NCBI RefSeq assembly: GCF_024609805.1 | Contig: NZ_JANFVR010000019.1 | Coordinates: 1 to 32,680 of the forward strand | DNA from: Tahibacter caeni | Lineage (GTDB): Bacteria > Pseudomonadota > Gammaproteobacteria > Xanthomonadales > Rhodanobacteraceae | DNA length: 32,680 nucleotides | Reading direction: 5' to 3' | In this document: in pieces, positions 1 through 7,449 of the stretch | Position numbering within the stretch: position 1 is the stretch's first letter | Layout: each line of letters starts with the position of its first letter | Position numbers and translations under genes: made by a program | Notes under the pieces: generated by a model | What the model saw: only the letters and a program-made list of their open reading frames with translations | The model's database searches: none | What the model was told of the DNA's origin: nothing

Positions 1-2409
1 GACGGCGGCAGCTACGCGGCGCTCGCGCAGGCGCCCGACGGCCGCATCTGGGTGTCCGACGTGAAGCTCGGTACGCGCGCGTTCACCGGCGCGGTCGATG
101 CCGCCGCGATGGCGGCCGAAACCGATACGTCCACGCCGATCCATTTCGCGCAGATGCGCTTCGACCGCTACGGCGTGTTCTGGGGCACCGACCGCAACAA
201 CCGCGGCATACGGCGCAGCGCGCGTCTCGGCGAGGTGCCCAGCGGCCGCGGCCTGCGCGACGCGGACTTCGACGGCGGCATCGACGAACACAACGGCCTG
301 AGTTCGAACAAGACCGTGCCGCTGCTGACCGATCGCGAAGGCAACGTCTGGGCCGGCACCAACCTCGGCCTGCATCGCTTCCGCTACAACAACGTGCGCA
401 TGCTGCGCGACGAACGGCTCGACCATCAGCTCGGCTACGCGATCGGCGCGAGCGAACGCTACGGCCTGCTGATCGCCAACCGCGGCACCGTGTACGCGCT
501 GCACGACGGCCCGCTGCAGCGCGTGGTCGACACGCCGGCGAACGCCATCGGCGGGCTTGCCGCCGGACGCGGCGACACGGCCTGGTTCACGAGCGGCGCG
601 GCGCTCTGGCGCTGGCAGGACGGCCGGCTCGTGCCCGTGCCACCGCCGGCCGGGACGATGGGACAGGCCAGCCTGATCGCCTACGACGGCGAGGACGGCC
701 TCTACGCACTGTGGCAGCCCGGCGGCCTGCAGCGCCAGGCGGGCGGACGATGGCAGCCCGTCACGCGCGCGCTCGATCCGCGCAATGCCGCGGTGCTCGC
801 GCGCGGCAGCGACGGCACCGTGTGGCTGGGCTACGGCGACAGCCAGCTGCTGCGTTGGCGCGACGGCGCCGAACGGCTCTATACCGCGGCCGACGGCCTG
901 CCGGCCGGCACGATCACGGCGCTGGCCGCCGTCGACGACGCCGTGCTCGTCGCCGGCGAAAACGGTGTCGCGCTGCTGCGCGACGATCAGGCGCGCGCGC
1001 TGGTCACCGAACCGCCGGAGCTGCTGCACGGCGTCAGCGGCATCGTCGCCGCGGCCGACGGCGAGGTATGGTTCAACGGCCTGCACGGCATCGTGCAGGC
1101 CAGTCCTGCGGCGCTGCGCAACGCCGCGGCGACGGGACAGCCGGCCGTGCTGCGCGTGTTCGACAAGGAGGACGGCCTGCGCGGCGTCGCGCTGCAGTTC
1201 CCCGCCTCGCCGTCGGCGGCGCGCGACGCGGACGGAAAGCTCTGGTTCGCGACGAACCAGGGCATCGCGCGCATCGATCCGGCGCGGCTCCACAGCAACA
1301 CCGCGGTACCGCCGGTCGCGATACGCGCGCTGCGCGCCGGCGGCCACGACTACGCGGTGCAGGCCGGACTCGCGCTGCTGCCCGGCACGCGCGACCTGCA
1401 GATCGACTACACCGCGCTGAGCCTGTCGGTGCCGCACCGCGTGCAGCTGCGCTATCGGCTCGCAGGCGTCGACGCCGACTGGCAGGACGCCGGCACGCGG
1501 CGGCGCGCGTTCTACACCAACCTCGGTCCGGGCGCATACCGCTTCGACGTGATCGCGGCCAACGACGGCGGCGTCTGGAACCGCACCGGCGCGACGCTGG
1601 ATTTCCGCATCGAGCCGCGCTTCGTCGAGACCGGCGTGTTCTACGCGCTGTGCGCGCTGGCCGCGGCCGCGACCCTGTTCGCGCTGTACCTGCTGCGCCT
1701 GCGCCAGCTCGCCGCACGCCTGCGCGCGCGGCTCGACGAACGGCATCGCGAGCGCGAACGCATCGCGCGCGAGCTGCACGACACCCTGCTGCAGGGCGTG
1801 CAGGGCCTGATCCTGCGTTTCCAGGCCATCGCGAACAAGGTGCCGCGGAGCGAGCCGCTGCGCGACGCGCTGGAGACGACGCTCGATCGCGCCGAAGCGC
1901 TCGTCGTCGAAGCGCGCGATCGCGTGCAGGACCTGCGCGCCGGCATCGCCGACGATCCGCTGGACCTGCCCGATGCGTTCGCGCGTACCGGCGCCGAATT
2001 GGCGGAGGCCTATCCGGCCGAATTCCGCGTCGTCGTCGAAGGCCATCTGCCGGCGCTGGACTCGCTGCGCCGCGACGAGATCTTCCGCATCGGCCGTGAG
2101 GCGCTGTTCAATGCGTTCCGCCATGCCCAGGCCCGGCACATCGAGGTCGAGATCGCGGCCGAGCGCGAGCGCCTGCGCCTGCGCGTGCGCGACGACGGCC
2201 GGGGCATCGAAGAGGCCATCCTCGATGCGGGCGGCAAGGCCGGCCATTGGGGCCTGTCGGGCATGCGCGAACGCGCGAACGGCCTCGGCGCGCAGCTCAA
2301 CATCTGGAGCCGCCGCGGTCGCGGCAGCGAAATCGAACTGCTGCTGCCGCTGCCGCGCGACGGCCGCTGGCAGCGGCTGGCCCGGCAGCTCGCGGCCGGA
2401 AAAACCTGA
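1..2409 (+). CDS. Propeller-type sensor histidine kinase (5'-truncated by window edge)
   Basis: The frame is open from base 1, and the first codons read like a propeller repeat (APDGRIWVSD), so the gene starts outside the window and the GTG at 52 is internal. The visible 802 residues contain Reg_prop-like beta-propeller repeats (for example DREGNVWAGTNLGLHRF and ADGKLWFATNQGIARID), a Y_Y_Y domain near residues 483-540, one membrane span near 547-567, a HisKA_3 dimerisation domain with the phospho-acceptor in ELHDTLLQ (His593), and a HATPase domain with N-box REALFNAFRHA, DDGRGIEEA and GHWGLSGMRERA. In this family the periplasmic propeller senses a ligand, often a carbohydrate or envelope signal, and the cytoplasmic kinase phosphorylates a NarL-type regulator. 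The regulator gene directly downstream fits as partner. The ligand cannot be told from sequence. Confidence 0.93.
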   Translation, partial: DGGSYAALAQAPDGRIWVSDVKLGTRAFTGAVDAAAMAAETDTSTPIHFAQMRFDRYGVFWGTDRNNRGIRRSARLGEVPSGRGLRDADFDGGIDEHNGLSSNKTVPLLTDREGNVWAGTNLGLHRFRYNNVRMLRDERLDHQLGYAIGASERYGLLIANRGTVYALHDGPLQRVVDTPANAIGGLAAGRGDTAWFTSGAALWRWQDGRLVPVPPPAGTMGQASLIAYDGEDGLYALWQPGGLQRQAGGRWQPVTRALDPRNAAVLARGSDGTVWLGYGDSQLLRWRDGAERLYTAADGLPAGTITALAAVDDAVLVAGENGVALLRDDQARALVTEPPELLHGVSGIVAAADGEVWFNGLHGIVQASPAALRNAAATGQPAVLRVFDKEDGLRGVALQFPASPSAARDADGKLWFATNQGIARIDPARLHSNTAVPPVAIRALRAGGHDYAVQAGLALLPGTRDLQIDYTALSLSVPHRVQLRYRLAGVDADWQDAGTRRRAFYTNLGPGAYRFDVIAANDGGVWNRTGATLDFRIEPRFVETGVFYALCALAAAATLFALYLLRLRQLAARLRARLDERHRERERIARELHDTLLQGVQGLILRFQAIANKVPRSEPLRDALETTLDRAEALVVEARDRVQDLRAGIADDPLDLPDAFARTGAELAEAYPAEFRVVVEGHLPALDSLRRDEIFRIGREALFNAFRHAQARHIEVEIAAERERLRLRVRDDGRGIEEAILDAGGKAGHWGLSGMRERANGLGAQLNIWSRRGRGSEIELLLPLPRDGRWQRLARQLAAGKT

Positions 2410-2432
2410 TCCGCCTTCCCTGCGAGGTATTC

Positions 2433-2516
2433 ATGCGTCATCGCCGCCCTTCCCCGTCACGGGCCGCGCCGCAAGCCGCCGCGCGGCCGCGCCGTTCGCG
2501 CAAGGTCCGTCCGTGA
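2433..2516 (+). CDS. Possible 27-aa leader ORF coupled to the response regulator start
   Basis: A short Arg/Pro/Ala-rich frame starts at an ATG behind GCGAGG and ends in a TGA (2514-2516) that overlaps the GTG start (2513) of the next gene as GTGA. That arrangement is typical of translational coupling. The peptide begins MRHRRPSPSR and has no recognisable domain; in GC-rich DNA such frames arise by chance. It may be only a ribosome-delivery leader, or nothing at all. Confidence 0.25.
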   Translation: MRHRRPSPSRAAPQAAARPRRSRKVRP

Positions 2517-3139
2517 GCGACGCGCCGATCCGTCTGCTCGTCGTCGACGACCATCCGCTGCTGCGCGAGGGCATCGCCGGCGTGCTCGACGGCGAGGACG
2601 ACCTGCAGCTCGTCGCCGAGGCGGCCGACGGCGACGAGGCCATCGCCGCGTTCCGCGCGCACCGCCCGGACGTGACCCTGATGGATCTGCAGATGCCGCG
2701 GCGCAGCGGCGTGGACGCGATCCTTGCGATCCGCGCCGAGTTCCCCGACGCGCGCATCATCGTGCTGACGACCTATGCCGGCGACGTGCAGGCGCTGCGT
2801 GCGCTGCAGGCCGGCGCGCAGGGCTATCTGCTCAAGAGCTCGCTGCGCAAGGAGCTCGTCGACACGGTGCGCAGCGTCATGGCCGGACGCCGGCGCATCG
2901 CGGCCGAGGTCGCCTGCGAGATCGCCGCGCACGCGGGCGACGCGCCGCTGAGCGCGCGCGAAATCGAGATCCTGCGCGGCGTCGCGGCCGGCAATTCCAA
3001 CAAGGTCGTCGCCGCGCGCCTGGGCATCAGCGAAGAAACCGTCAAGGCGCACATGAAGAGCATTCTTGCGAAACTCGGCGCGAACGACCGCACTCACGCC
3101 GTCACGATAGGCCTGCGCCGGGGGATACTCGATGTCTGA
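2513..3139 (+). CDS. NarL/LuxR-family response regulator
   Basis: This 208-residue protein starts at GTG 2513, preceded by AAGG about 7 bases upstream. No other in-frame start precedes the receiver domain. The receiver (about 1-120) has the acidic pair in VVDDHPLLREG, the phospho-acceptor Asp58 in VTLMDLQMP, and Lys108 in GYLLKSS. The C-terminal LuxR-type helix-turn-helix (about 145-208) carries LSAREIEILRGVAAGNSNK and EETVKAHMKSILAKL. It is the expected partner of the upstream kinase: phosphorylation should promote dimerisation and promoter binding. Its stop overlaps the start of the MFS gene (ATGTCTGA), so the two are probably translated together and the exporter may be part of its output. 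The targets are not visible. Confidence 0.95.
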   Translation: MSDAPIRLLVVDDHPLLREGIAGVLDGEDDLQLVAEAADGDEAIAAFRAHRPDVTLMDLQMPRRSGVDAILAIRAEFPDARIIVLTTYAGDVQALRALQAGAQGYLLKSSLRKELVDTVRSVMAGRRRIAAEVACEIAAHAGDAPLSAREIEILRGVAAGNSNKVVAARLGISEETVKAHMKSILAKLGANDRTHAVTIGLRRGILDV

Positions 3140-4784
3140 CCACGACAGCAACCGCCCCCGGGAAGCCGGCGCCTGGGCGCCGCTGCGCCATCCGACGTTC
3201 CGCTCGCTGTGGCTGGCCATCCTCGTCGGCAACATCGGCACCTGGATCCACGACGTCGCCGCGGCCTGGATCATGGCCGAGACCACGGGCTCGCCGCTGA
3301 TGGTCGCCGCGGTGCAGTCGGCGACGACCTTGCCGGTCGTGCTGCTCGCGATCGTCGCCGGCACCCTGGCCGACATCGTCGACCGGCGCCGCTATCTGAT
3401 CCTTGCGCAATTGTGGATGTTCCTCGCCGCGGGCACCCTGGCCGTGCTGGCCCAGCTCGGGCTGCTCGGTCCCTGGTCGCTGGTACTGCTGACCTTCGCG
3501 CTCGGCTGCGGCGCGGCGATGGCGATGCCGGCGCAGCAGGCGACCACGCCCGAGCTCGTGCCGAAACCGCTGCTCGGCAGCGCCGTCGCGCTGGGCTCGC
3601 TGAGCATGAACATCGCGCGCGCGACGGGACCGGCGATCGGCGGCCTCATCGTCGCGCAGACCGGTGCCGCGATGGCGTTCGCGATCAACGCGCTGACCTT
3701 TCTCGCGATCGTGTTCGCGCTGTGGCGCTGGAAACGCGCGCCGGCCGCGTCGGCCCTGCCGCCGGAATCCTTCGGCCTCGCGCTGCGCGCGGGCCTGCGC
3801 TATGCGAGCCAGGCCAGCGTGCTGCAGGCCGTGCTGATCCGCACCGGCGCGTTCTTCGCCTTCGCGAGCGCGCTGACTGCACTGCTGCCGATCGTCGTGC
3901 GTCAGGAGCTGAAAGCCAGCGCCGGCACCTACGGCCTGCTGCTCGGCTGCATCGGCATCGGCGCGATCAGCGGCGCCGTGCTGCTGCCGCGCCTGCGTCG
4001 CCGTCTCGATGCCGACCGATTGTTCCTGCTCGCCAGCCTGCTGTATGCCGGCTGCATCGCCGGCGTCGCGCTGCTGCGCGACCTGCGCGCGCTGTATCCG
4101 ATCTGCCTCGTCGCGGGCTTCGCCTGGCTCAGCGTGCTGTCGTCGCTGCAGATCGCCGCGCAGACCGCCGTGCCGGCCTGGGTGCGCGCCCGCGCGCTCG
4201 CGCTGTACATCGTCGTGTTCTCGGCCGGCATGGCGCTGGGCAGCCTCGGCTGGGGCACTCTGGCCCAGCGCTATTCGGTGCTGCACGCGCTGCTCGCCGC
4301 GGCGATCGGCACGGCGCTGGCCGCGCTGCTGACGCAGCGCTGGCGCCTCGGCGACGCCGCGCGCATCGACGTCACGCCGTCGGAACACTGGGCCGCACCC
4401 GTCGTCGCCGACACGTTCGACACCGACCGCGGCCCGGTGCTGATCACGATCGAATACCACGTGATCCCGGCGCAGCGCGCGGCGTTCCTGGCCGTGCTGC
4501 GCGAACTCGGCCGCAGCCGCCGCCGCGACGGCGCGATCACCTGGGGCATCGCCGAAGATACGGCCCTGCCCGGCAGCTTCCTCGAATATTTCAGCGTCGC
4601 CTCGTGGCTGGAACATCTGCGCCAGCACGAGCGCGTGACGAACGAGGAACGCCGCTTGCAGGAGAGCGTGCTGACCCTGCTCGAACCCGGCACGCAGCCG
4701 CTCGTGCGGCACTTCGTCGGCGCGGCCGCGGAGGGACTGAAGATCCTGGCCAAGCCGTCCGATGTCGACGGCGTGCTCGGCTGA
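3132..4784 (+). CDS. MFS exporter (MFS_3/EntS-like) with C-terminal extra domain
   Basis: This is a 550-residue inner-membrane major facilitator protein. The N-terminal about 400 residues hold repeated hydrophobic spans, with the loop signature GTLADIVDRRRYL after the second or third helix, like the GxLaDrxdRR motif of the MFS_3/enterobactin-exporter group. From about residue 415 on, a soluble domain follows (begins GPVLITIEYHVIP, includes WGIAEDTALPGSFLEYF and SWLEHLRQHERVT). It resembles the ABM/monooxygenase-like tail found in this MFS subgroup. The start ATG lies inside the 3' end of the response regulator gene (8-base overlap). The family exports siderophores, drugs or metabolites by proton antiport; the substrate here is unknown. 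Control by the adjacent two-component pair is inferred from gene order. Confidence 0.9.
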   Translation: MSDHDSNRPREAGAWAPLRHPTFRSLWLAILVGNIGTWIHDVAAAWIMAETTGSPLMVAAVQSATTLPVVLLAIVAGTLADIVDRRRYLILAQLWMFLAAGTLAVLAQLGLLGPWSLVLLTFALGCGAAMAMPAQQATTPELVPKPLLGSAVALGSLSMNIARATGPAIGGLIVAQTGAAMAFAINALTFLAIVFALWRWKRAPAASALPPESFGLALRAGLRYASQASVLQAVLIRTGAFFAFASALTALLPIVVRQELKASAGTYGLLLGCIGIGAISGAVLLPRLRRRLDADRLFLLASLLYAGCIAGVALLRDLRALYPICLVAGFAWLSVLSSLQIAAQTAVPAWVRARALALYIVVFSAGMALGSLGWGTLAQRYSVLHALLAAAIGTALAALLTQRWRLGDAARIDVTPSEHWAAPVVADTFDTDRGPVLITIEYHVIPAQRAAFLAVLRELGRSRRRDGAITWGIAEDTALPGSFLEYFSVASWLEHLRQHERVTNEERRLQESVLTLLEPGTQPLVRHFVGAAAEGLKILAKPSDVDGVLG

Positions 4785-4845
4785 AGCGCAGCCTGAGCAG
4801 CGCTCGGCGCATACCGTCGTGGTGGGCGCGGCCCCCGCGCGCACC

Positions 4846-4892
4846 CCGCCCCCCGCCCGCGCCCCCCCCCCCGCCCGCCCCCCCCCCCCCCC
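4846..4892. repeat. C-rich homopolymer tract (C11 and C15 runs)
   Basis: The spacer between the convergent MFS and EF-hand genes contains near-pure cytosine, including uninterrupted runs at 4862-4872 (11 C) and 4878-4892 (15 C). It is outside both coding sequences. Such runs slip during replication and during sequencing, so the exact length may be wrong or variable. On the other strand it is a G-run that could fold as a G-quadruplex. No hairpin-plus-T terminator is seen here. Confidence 0.9.
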
Positions 4893-4902
4893 ACGCCGGC
4901 GG

Positions 4903-5196
4903 TCAGCGCTGCTGCTTCTTGATCTTCTTGTGCTCGTCCCATTCCTTGCGCGAGACCTTGCCGTCGCCGTCGACGTCGACCTCGGCGAAGGTCACGTTCT
5001 CGGCCGTGGTGCCGCGGGCGAACTCGTCCTTGTCGAGCATGCCGTTGCCGTCGCTGTCGATCTGGTCGAATACCGGAACGTGTTCGCCGGTGGGCGTCTT
5101 GTCGCGGCTGAGCTTGTCGTCGTTGGCGACGCCGAGCAGCGGCGCCGCGGCGAACGCGAAGGCCAGGGCGGCGGCGAGTGCGGAATTCTTGGACAT
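4903..5196 (-). CDS. Small exported EF-hand calcium-binding protein
   Basis: The 97-residue protein starts at ATG 5196, behind AGGAGA 6-7 bases upstream. Longer in-frame starts lack a good ribosome site and would bury the signal peptide. Residues 1-25 form a Sec signal peptide (MSKNSALAAALAFAFAAAPL, probable cut after GVA). Two complete 12-residue EF-hand loops follow: 47-58 (Asp47, Asp49, Asn51, Asp55, Glu58) and 74-85 (Asp74, Asp76, Asp78, Ser82, Glu85). The tail is Lys/Gln-rich. The family includes small periplasmic calcium-binding proteins of proteobacteria with no defined enzymatic role; calcium buffering or sensing is inferred. It is divergent from the BON-domain gene and convergent with the exporter gene. 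Confidence 0.9.
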   Translation of the reverse strand: MSKNSALAAALAFAFAAAPLLGVANDDKLSRDKTPTGEHVPVFDQIDSDGNGMLDKDEFARGTTAENVTFAEVDVDGDGKVSRKEWDEHKKIKKQQR

Positions 5197-5549
5197 GGGT
5201 TTCTCCTGATGGCCGGAACGGCAGGACCACGGAGCAGGTTGCATGCCGGCGCCGCGCCCGATGCAAGTGCATGTCTTTGCGTGGCCGGCGACGGCATTTC
5301 GCGCGAGCGCCGCGCGCGGGCATGCAAGCTGCAAGGACGCGCCGCCGCCGCGTCACCGATGAAATTGCTACAGCGGCGCGGAAGGACTTTCCGTGCGCGA
5401 CGGACCGTCCGCGGCGCGCGGCGGATGCCAATCTCCGTCCCAGGCGGTCGCGAACGAATGTATAAAATTACCTCGGCGTGGCACATGTCTTGCTCCTCCA
5501 CAGCGGCCGCCGCGTCGGCGGCTGCACAAGAAATTTCGAGGAGAGACCC
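5197..5549. other. Divergent intergenic region with ATGCAAG repeats
   Basis: The 353-bp spacer between the two divergent genes has no convincing coding frame. It carries a short dyad, ATGCA-AG-TGCAT (5261-5272), and ATGCAAG recurs at 5322-5328, with a related TTGCATGC near 5239. These are possible regulator sites shared by both genes. The BON-proximal part holds an A/T-rich box at 5461-5468. Confidence 0.4.
5459..5468 (+). promoter_or_regulatory. Candidate -10 region for the BON-domain gene
   Basis: TGTATAAAAT stands out in otherwise very GC-rich DNA about 80 bases before the ATG at 5550. No good TTGACA-like box lies 16-18 bases upstream, so if it is a promoter it would depend on the extended -10 or on a stress sigma factor. 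BON proteins such as OsmY are typically RpoS-controlled, which is consistent but not proof. Confidence 0.4.
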
Positions 5550-6794
5550 ATGCAACGATACGATCGTGAGCGCGAGCCGCGCCAACAGCGCAACCGCGAC
5601 GTCGAGCGCTCCCAGTCCGCACGCAGCGACTACCGCAATGACGACCGCGAAGACGGAATGCGCGCCGGCTACGGCGAGCAGGACGACTGGCGCGAGTCCT
5701 ATACCGGCTACGACCAGGACGAAGGCTACGGCTCCGACTTCGCCCGCCAGCGCTACGGCCGCGGCTACGAGCCGCAGTTCGGCAGTCAGGACTATCAGGA
5801 CGAACGCGGCGGTTCGCGCGATACCTACGGCGCCGGCCGGCCCTACGGCAGCGCGAGCGGCTATCACGGCAATCCCGACTACGCCGGCCGCCGGCAGTCG
5901 CTGTACGGCGAAGGCTCGCGCGGCGGCGACGACCGCCGTTACGGGCCGACCGTCGCGCCGACCCATTACCCGCAGCAGCGCGGCTATGGCTCGCAGCAGT
6001 CCGGCTACGGCCGCGAAGGCGGCCGCTACGGTCAGGGCGGCCGGTCCGCGTGGCGCGACTACGACGACAGCGGTCAGGGCTATATCGGCGCGTACGGCAG
6101 CGACCTCGGCTACGGCAGCCGCGGCGGCCGCTACGAATACGGCCGCGGCGGCGAGGACCGCTTCTACGGCGACTACGCCGAGGGCGGCCGCCAGTACGGC
6201 TACGGCAATCGCATGGCGCAGGGCCGCGGCGGCTGGTACGGCGACGAGCGCGAAGACGCCTACGGCCGCAACCACGGCCAGGGCAACTATGGCCAGGGCG
6301 GCTACGGCCAAGACAATTATGGCCAGGGCGGCCAGGACTACCGCGGCCAGCAGGGCTACGGCGAAGGCTACGGCATGAGCGGCTACGGACAGGGCCGCAG
6401 CGAAAGCCAGGGCCAGAGCCTGCGCGGTCGCGGTCCGAAGAACTACATGCGTTCCGACGAACGCATCAAGGAAGACATCAATGAGCGGCTGACCGACGAT
6501 CCGATGATCGACGCCGGCGACATCAACGTCGAGGTCAAGAACGGCACGGTCACGTTGACCGGCAGCGTCGACTCGCGCCGCCTCAAGCATCGCGCCGAAG
6601 ACATCGCCGACGACTGCGGCGGCGTCAAGGGCGTGGAGAACCGGCTCACCGTGCGCAACGCAGGTACGGGCCAGAACCTCTCGGGCGCGTCGGGCGGCGG
6701 CAGCCTCAGCGCCGGCGCGCGCAGCGGCACCGGCAGCTCGGGCACGAGCGGCAGCACCGGCGGCACGATGGACGAGGCACAGAAGAAGCACTGA
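5550..6794 (+). CDS. Gly/Tyr/Arg/Gln-rich low-complexity protein with C-terminal BON domain
   Basis: The 414-residue protein starts at ATG 5550 behind CGAGGAGAG; an in-frame ATG at 5478 has no ribosome site. Residues 1 to about 300 are low complexity: hydrophilic, with repeated YG, GYG, YGQGG, RGG and GRGG units and many Asp/Glu-Arg pairs. A 30-bp imperfect tandem repeat (6284-6302 and 6314-6332) encodes NYGQGG. Residues about 303-370 form a BON domain: RSDERIKEDINERLTDDP, then NVEVKNGTVTLTGSV, then VKGVENRLTV. A Ser/Gly-rich tail follows. No signal peptide is seen, so a cytoplasmic location is likely, whereas OsmY-type BON proteins are periplasmic. BON domains bind membranes or other macromolecules, usually in envelope or osmotic stress. 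Homologues with a shorter Arg/Gly-rich lead-in before the same RSDERI start are common; the very long YGQ/RGG region is the unusual part. Confidence 0.9.
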   Translation: MQRYDREREPRQQRNRDVERSQSARSDYRNDDREDGMRAGYGEQDDWRESYTGYDQDEGYGSDFARQRYGRGYEPQFGSQDYQDERGGSRDTYGAGRPYGSASGYHGNPDYAGRRQSLYGEGSRGGDDRRYGPTVAPTHYPQQRGYGSQQSGYGREGGRYGQGGRSAWRDYDDSGQGYIGAYGSDLGYGSRGGRYEYGRGGEDRFYGDYAEGGRQYGYGNRMAQGRGGWYGDEREDAYGRNHGQGNYGQGGYGQDNYGQGGQDYRGQQGYGEGYGMSGYGQGRSESQGQSLRGRGPKNYMRSDERIKEDINERLTDDPMIDAGDINVEVKNGTVTLTGSVDSRRLKHRAEDIADDCGGVKGVENRLTVRNAGTGQNLSGASGGGSLSAGARSGTGSSGTSGSTGGTMDEAQKKH

Positions 6795-6804
6795 GTCCGA
6801 CGCG

Positions 6805-6829
6805 TGGCCCCGCCGCTGCGGCGGGGCCA
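6805..6829 (+). terminator. Strong hairpin after the BON-domain gene
   Basis: TGGCCCCGCCGC (6805-6816) is followed almost at once by its exact complement GCGGCGGGGCCA (6818-6829), about an 11-bp GC stem with a 3-base loop, 10 bases after the stop. Only a weak T-rich tail (CCGTCCTTG) follows. It sits between convergent genes and may serve both. Confidence 0.7.
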
Positions 6830-6900
6830 GCCGTCCTTGCGTCGTCGCGGTGCGGCGAGCCGCAATGTTGCGCGAGCGCGGCCGATCCGCGCATCGCAGC

Positions 6901-7449
6901 TCAACAGCGGCGCAGTTCCGCGACGAGCGCGACGAGCCGGTCGGCCTGCCGCGCGCAGAGCATGGCGAACCGGCTCGCCTCGGCCACCTCGCCGCGTTCG
7001 AGCAGGATCTGCACGACACCGGCCTGCAGGCTCAGCGCATGCGCGGCGTTGTTGAGTTCGTGCAACGGCTGCGGCGTGACGACGACGCCGCGCAGCGCCT
7101 GCGGCGCGCCGGCGTGCACCGCGAGCAGCAAGGCCAGCGGTTCGGCGAGCAGGACGACCGTGCGCCGGCTCGCGCGCCAGCGCACGGCCGCACAGCGCAA
7201 CTCGAGCTGGCCCAGCGATCGCCCACCATAGACCAGCGGCACCCGCCGCCGGGCGATCGATGCCGGACAGGGACGGCCCCACACGACTTCGCAACCGATC
7301 GTCGGCAGCGTACAGCGCACGGCCGTTCCGCCGCAGGCCGTGCTGAGCAGGCGCACCGTGCGCAGCGCCGCATGACGCGGGTCGGCCAGCGCACGCAGGC
7401 TGCGCAGCGGCGCCAGACGCAGCGCCGCCAGACGCTCAGGCGGCCGCAT
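6901..7449 (-). CDS. GAF/DHp-like protein with histidine H-box but no kinase ATPase domain
   Basis: The 182-residue protein starts at ATG 7449, overlapping the end of the upstream sigma-54 activator by 14 bases, so the two are probably translationally coupled. Residues about 65-115 (PLVYGGRSLGQLEL, then VVLLAEPLALLLAVHAG) resemble the last strands and helix of a GAF domain. Residues 129-180 look like a histidine-kinase dimerisation helix pair: LHELNNAAHALSLQAG with the conserved His at 130, then a second helix ending in RLVALVAELRR. The protein stops there: the N, G1 and G2 boxes of the ATPase domain are missing, and no frame in the 106 bp before the BON gene restores them. It may be a phosphotransfer or scaffold partner of the NtrC-type regulator, or a kinase remnant. 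Its intact coding frame and coupling argue against simple decay. Confidence 0.7.
   Translation of the reverse strand: MRPPERLAALRLAPLRSLRALADPRHAALRTVRLLSTACGGTAVRCTLPTIGCEVVWGRPCPASIARRRVPLVYGGRSLGQLELRCAAVRWRASRRTVVLLAEPLALLLAVHAGAPQALRGVVVTPQPLHELNNAAHALSLQAGVVQILLERGEVAEASRFAMLCARQADRLVALVAELRRC

Noticed and set aside
4846-4892. C-tract as an intrinsic terminator
   Set aside because: No stem-loop and no T-run on either strand.
4992-7019. Long minus-strand frame (675 codons) opposite the BON-domain gene, rich in Ala/Val/Leu
   Set aside because: It is the antisense of a Gly/Tyr/Arg-rich coding repeat, which automatically gives hydrophobic Ala/Val runs. It has no ribosome site and spans the EF-hand start and two intergenic regions.
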